64,000 bases of DNA from Algoriphagus sp. PAP.12. Its GTDB lineage: Bacteria > Bacteroidota > Bacteroidia > Cytophagales > Cyclobacteriaceae. The first letter of the stretch is position 1. Every line of letters begins with the position of its first letter. The stretch is from positions 1 to 64,000 of the forward strand of contig NZ_JAPPSQ010000019.1 in assembly GCF_026652115.1 (NCBI RefSeq), in the 5' to 3' direction. This document shows positions 63,295 to 64,000 of the stretch, piece after piece. Under the pieces are notes generated by a model, which was not told where the DNA came from, made no database searches, and saw only the letters and a program-made list of their open reading frames with translations. A program made the position numbers and the translations under genes.

Positions 63295-63690
63295 TCACCC
63301 TTCTCCCCAAGTAACTACCATTCCTTTGATGGATTCTCCTATTTTTCCAGGATCCTTTTCCAAGACCGCTATTCCCAAAACCAAAATAGCTGCAGCAATA
63401 TTGAGGCCTTTCTGGATATTCTTGAGGTTTTTGATCGTCCCCTTTATATCACTTGTTACCTGATTGATGGTATCTAACGATTCGGTAACTTCATTCATGA
63501 TCAGACTTGTGGCAAAGGCCAGGATTTGCTCCCCGAACTCCAAACTTTTGGACCTTGCATCACTTAAAACCTGGTGATTTTCCTTACTTAAAGAATCCCA
63601 ATTGGCAACTCTAAAATCCAGCAAAGCCGTGGAAAGCATGAAAAAGTTATCCGAAAGTTGTTTAGCCTGTTCTGATGTCAAATTAGCCAT
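63295..63690 (-). CDS. Small helical protein with a C-terminal hydrophobic hairpin
   Basis: This 131-residue protein is predicted almost all-helical: SEQAKQLSDNFFMLSTALLDF, then a coiled-coil stretch (SLDTINQVTSDIKGTIKNLK), then a hydrophobic segment NIAAAILVLGIAVL (about 98-111). I recognise no family. The pattern of long helices plus one membrane-like segment occurs in small helical pore-forming or effector proteins, but that is only a comparison. It follows the next gene by 4 bases, so the two probably form an operon. Confidence 0.65.
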   Translation of the reverse strand: MANLTSEQAKQLSDNFFMLSTALLDFRVANWDSLSKENHQVLSDARSKSLEFGEQILAFATSLIMNEVTESLDTINQVTSDIKGTIKNLKNIQKGLNIAAAILVLGIAVLEKDPGKIGESIKGMVVTWGEG

Positions 63691-63694
63691 ACTT

Positions 63695-64000
63695 TCATTG
63701 ATTTAGTTTATTAAACTCAGTGTTCAAAACTTGAATTTCTGAGGAATAATCCATCAGATCTACCGCAAGGTCTTTGAGAGAAAGTTTATCTCTTTTATCA
63801 TACAAAACCTGATGACCATCAGCTATTTCATGAAGGCTTTTTGCGTAGATATCAATCATCTTTTCTAGTCGGTTTATTTCCAAAAGAGCATTGTAATAAT
63901 CCTCCCCTGCTTTTCGCTTTTCAAAGTCTGATTCCAGGGTATTGTTCAATTTCAACTCAATGAAATTTCCATAAAGTCGCTCTTTTTTGAACTGCAGTTC
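63695..64000 (-). CDS. Helical protein, 5' end outside the window
   Basis: The frame is open without a start from its stop at 63695 up to the right edge of the window, giving at least 101 residues, so the gene is cut. A TTG at 63955 could start an 86-residue version, but the frame continues upstream (ELQFKKERLYGNFIE). The sequence is rich in helix and charged heptads (KRKAGEDYYNALLEINRLEKMIDIY). No family recognised. It is 4 bases upstream of the other helical gene. Confidence 0.6.
   Translation of the reverse strand, partial: ELQFKKERLYGNFIELKLNNTLESDFEKRKAGEDYYNALLEINRLEKMIDIYAKSLHEIADGHQVLYDKRDKLSLKDLAVDLMDYSSEIQVLNTEFNKLNQ

Overview
The window looks like chromosomal DNA of a Bacteroidetes bacterium, most likely a marine or aquatic Cytophagales member of the Algoriphagus/Cyclobacteriaceae type. 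This rests on many short SPII lipoproteins, PVC-type cytochromes, YaiO and Omp85 barrels, DUF983/DUF4920/DUF6134-like proteins, AT-rich intergenic DNA, scarce Shine-Dalgarno sequences and TAnnTTTG-like promoter boxes. The species assignment is an inference. No rRNA, integrase, transposase, phage structural gene or CRISPR array was seen.

Layout. 0-4.5 kb: a PIG-L deacetylase coupled to a 1139-residue lipoprotein (beta-propeller, HEAT repeats, cytochrome c). 4.7-4.95 kb: two identical tRNA-Glu(UUC) genes. 5-10 kb: central metabolism (GAPDH, 1-Cys peroxiredoxin, KDG kinase and KDPG aldolase). 10.8-16.2 kb: an operon for TetR, ABC exporter, HlyD, TolC and DUF1330, in which the ABC ATPase keeps only its Walker A motif. 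16.4-24.1 kb: a BCCT transporter, small zinc-ribbon and lipoproteins, a SerB-SerA fusion for serine synthesis, a cytoplasmic muramidase and a DEAD-box helicase. 24.2-29.4 kb: a plus-strand set for peptide and amide turnover (gamma-glutamyltransferase family, M20 hydrolase, NTF2-like protein). 29.4-33.7 kb: a DUF6909-like protein, MsrA with a DUF3253 partner, and a methyltransferase. 33.8-41.6 kb: an LTA-synthase-family enzyme converging on a tight five-gene operon (response regulator, membrane-anchored HEAT protein, family 2 glycosyltransferase, TPR/YaiO outer-membrane barrel, periplasmic protein of unknown function). 41.8-49.6 kb: three tandem amidohydrolases, an NlpC/P60 lipoprotein and an M28 peptidase. 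49.6-56.6 kb: a subtilase, a WYL regulator divergent from an Omp85-like barrel, and a GT-C membrane glycosyltransferase. 56.9-60.4 kb: smc, followed by a decayed copy of its own 3' end. 60.7-64 kb: an aldo/keto reductase, DUF3892, an ElaA-type GNAT and two small helical proteins, separated by repeat-rich spacers.

The best candidate for an undescribed system is the 35.8-41.6 kb operon. It has the parts of a synthase-dependent exopolysaccharide machine: inner-membrane glycosyltransferase, TPR/beta-barrel outer-membrane exit, and a possible cytoplasmic control module of HEAT repeats plus a receiver. Its last gene belongs to no family I recognise. Other points worth attention are the apparently ATPase-dead ABC exporter, the two amidohydrolases without metal ligands flanking an intact one, the SerB-SerA fusion and the smc relic.
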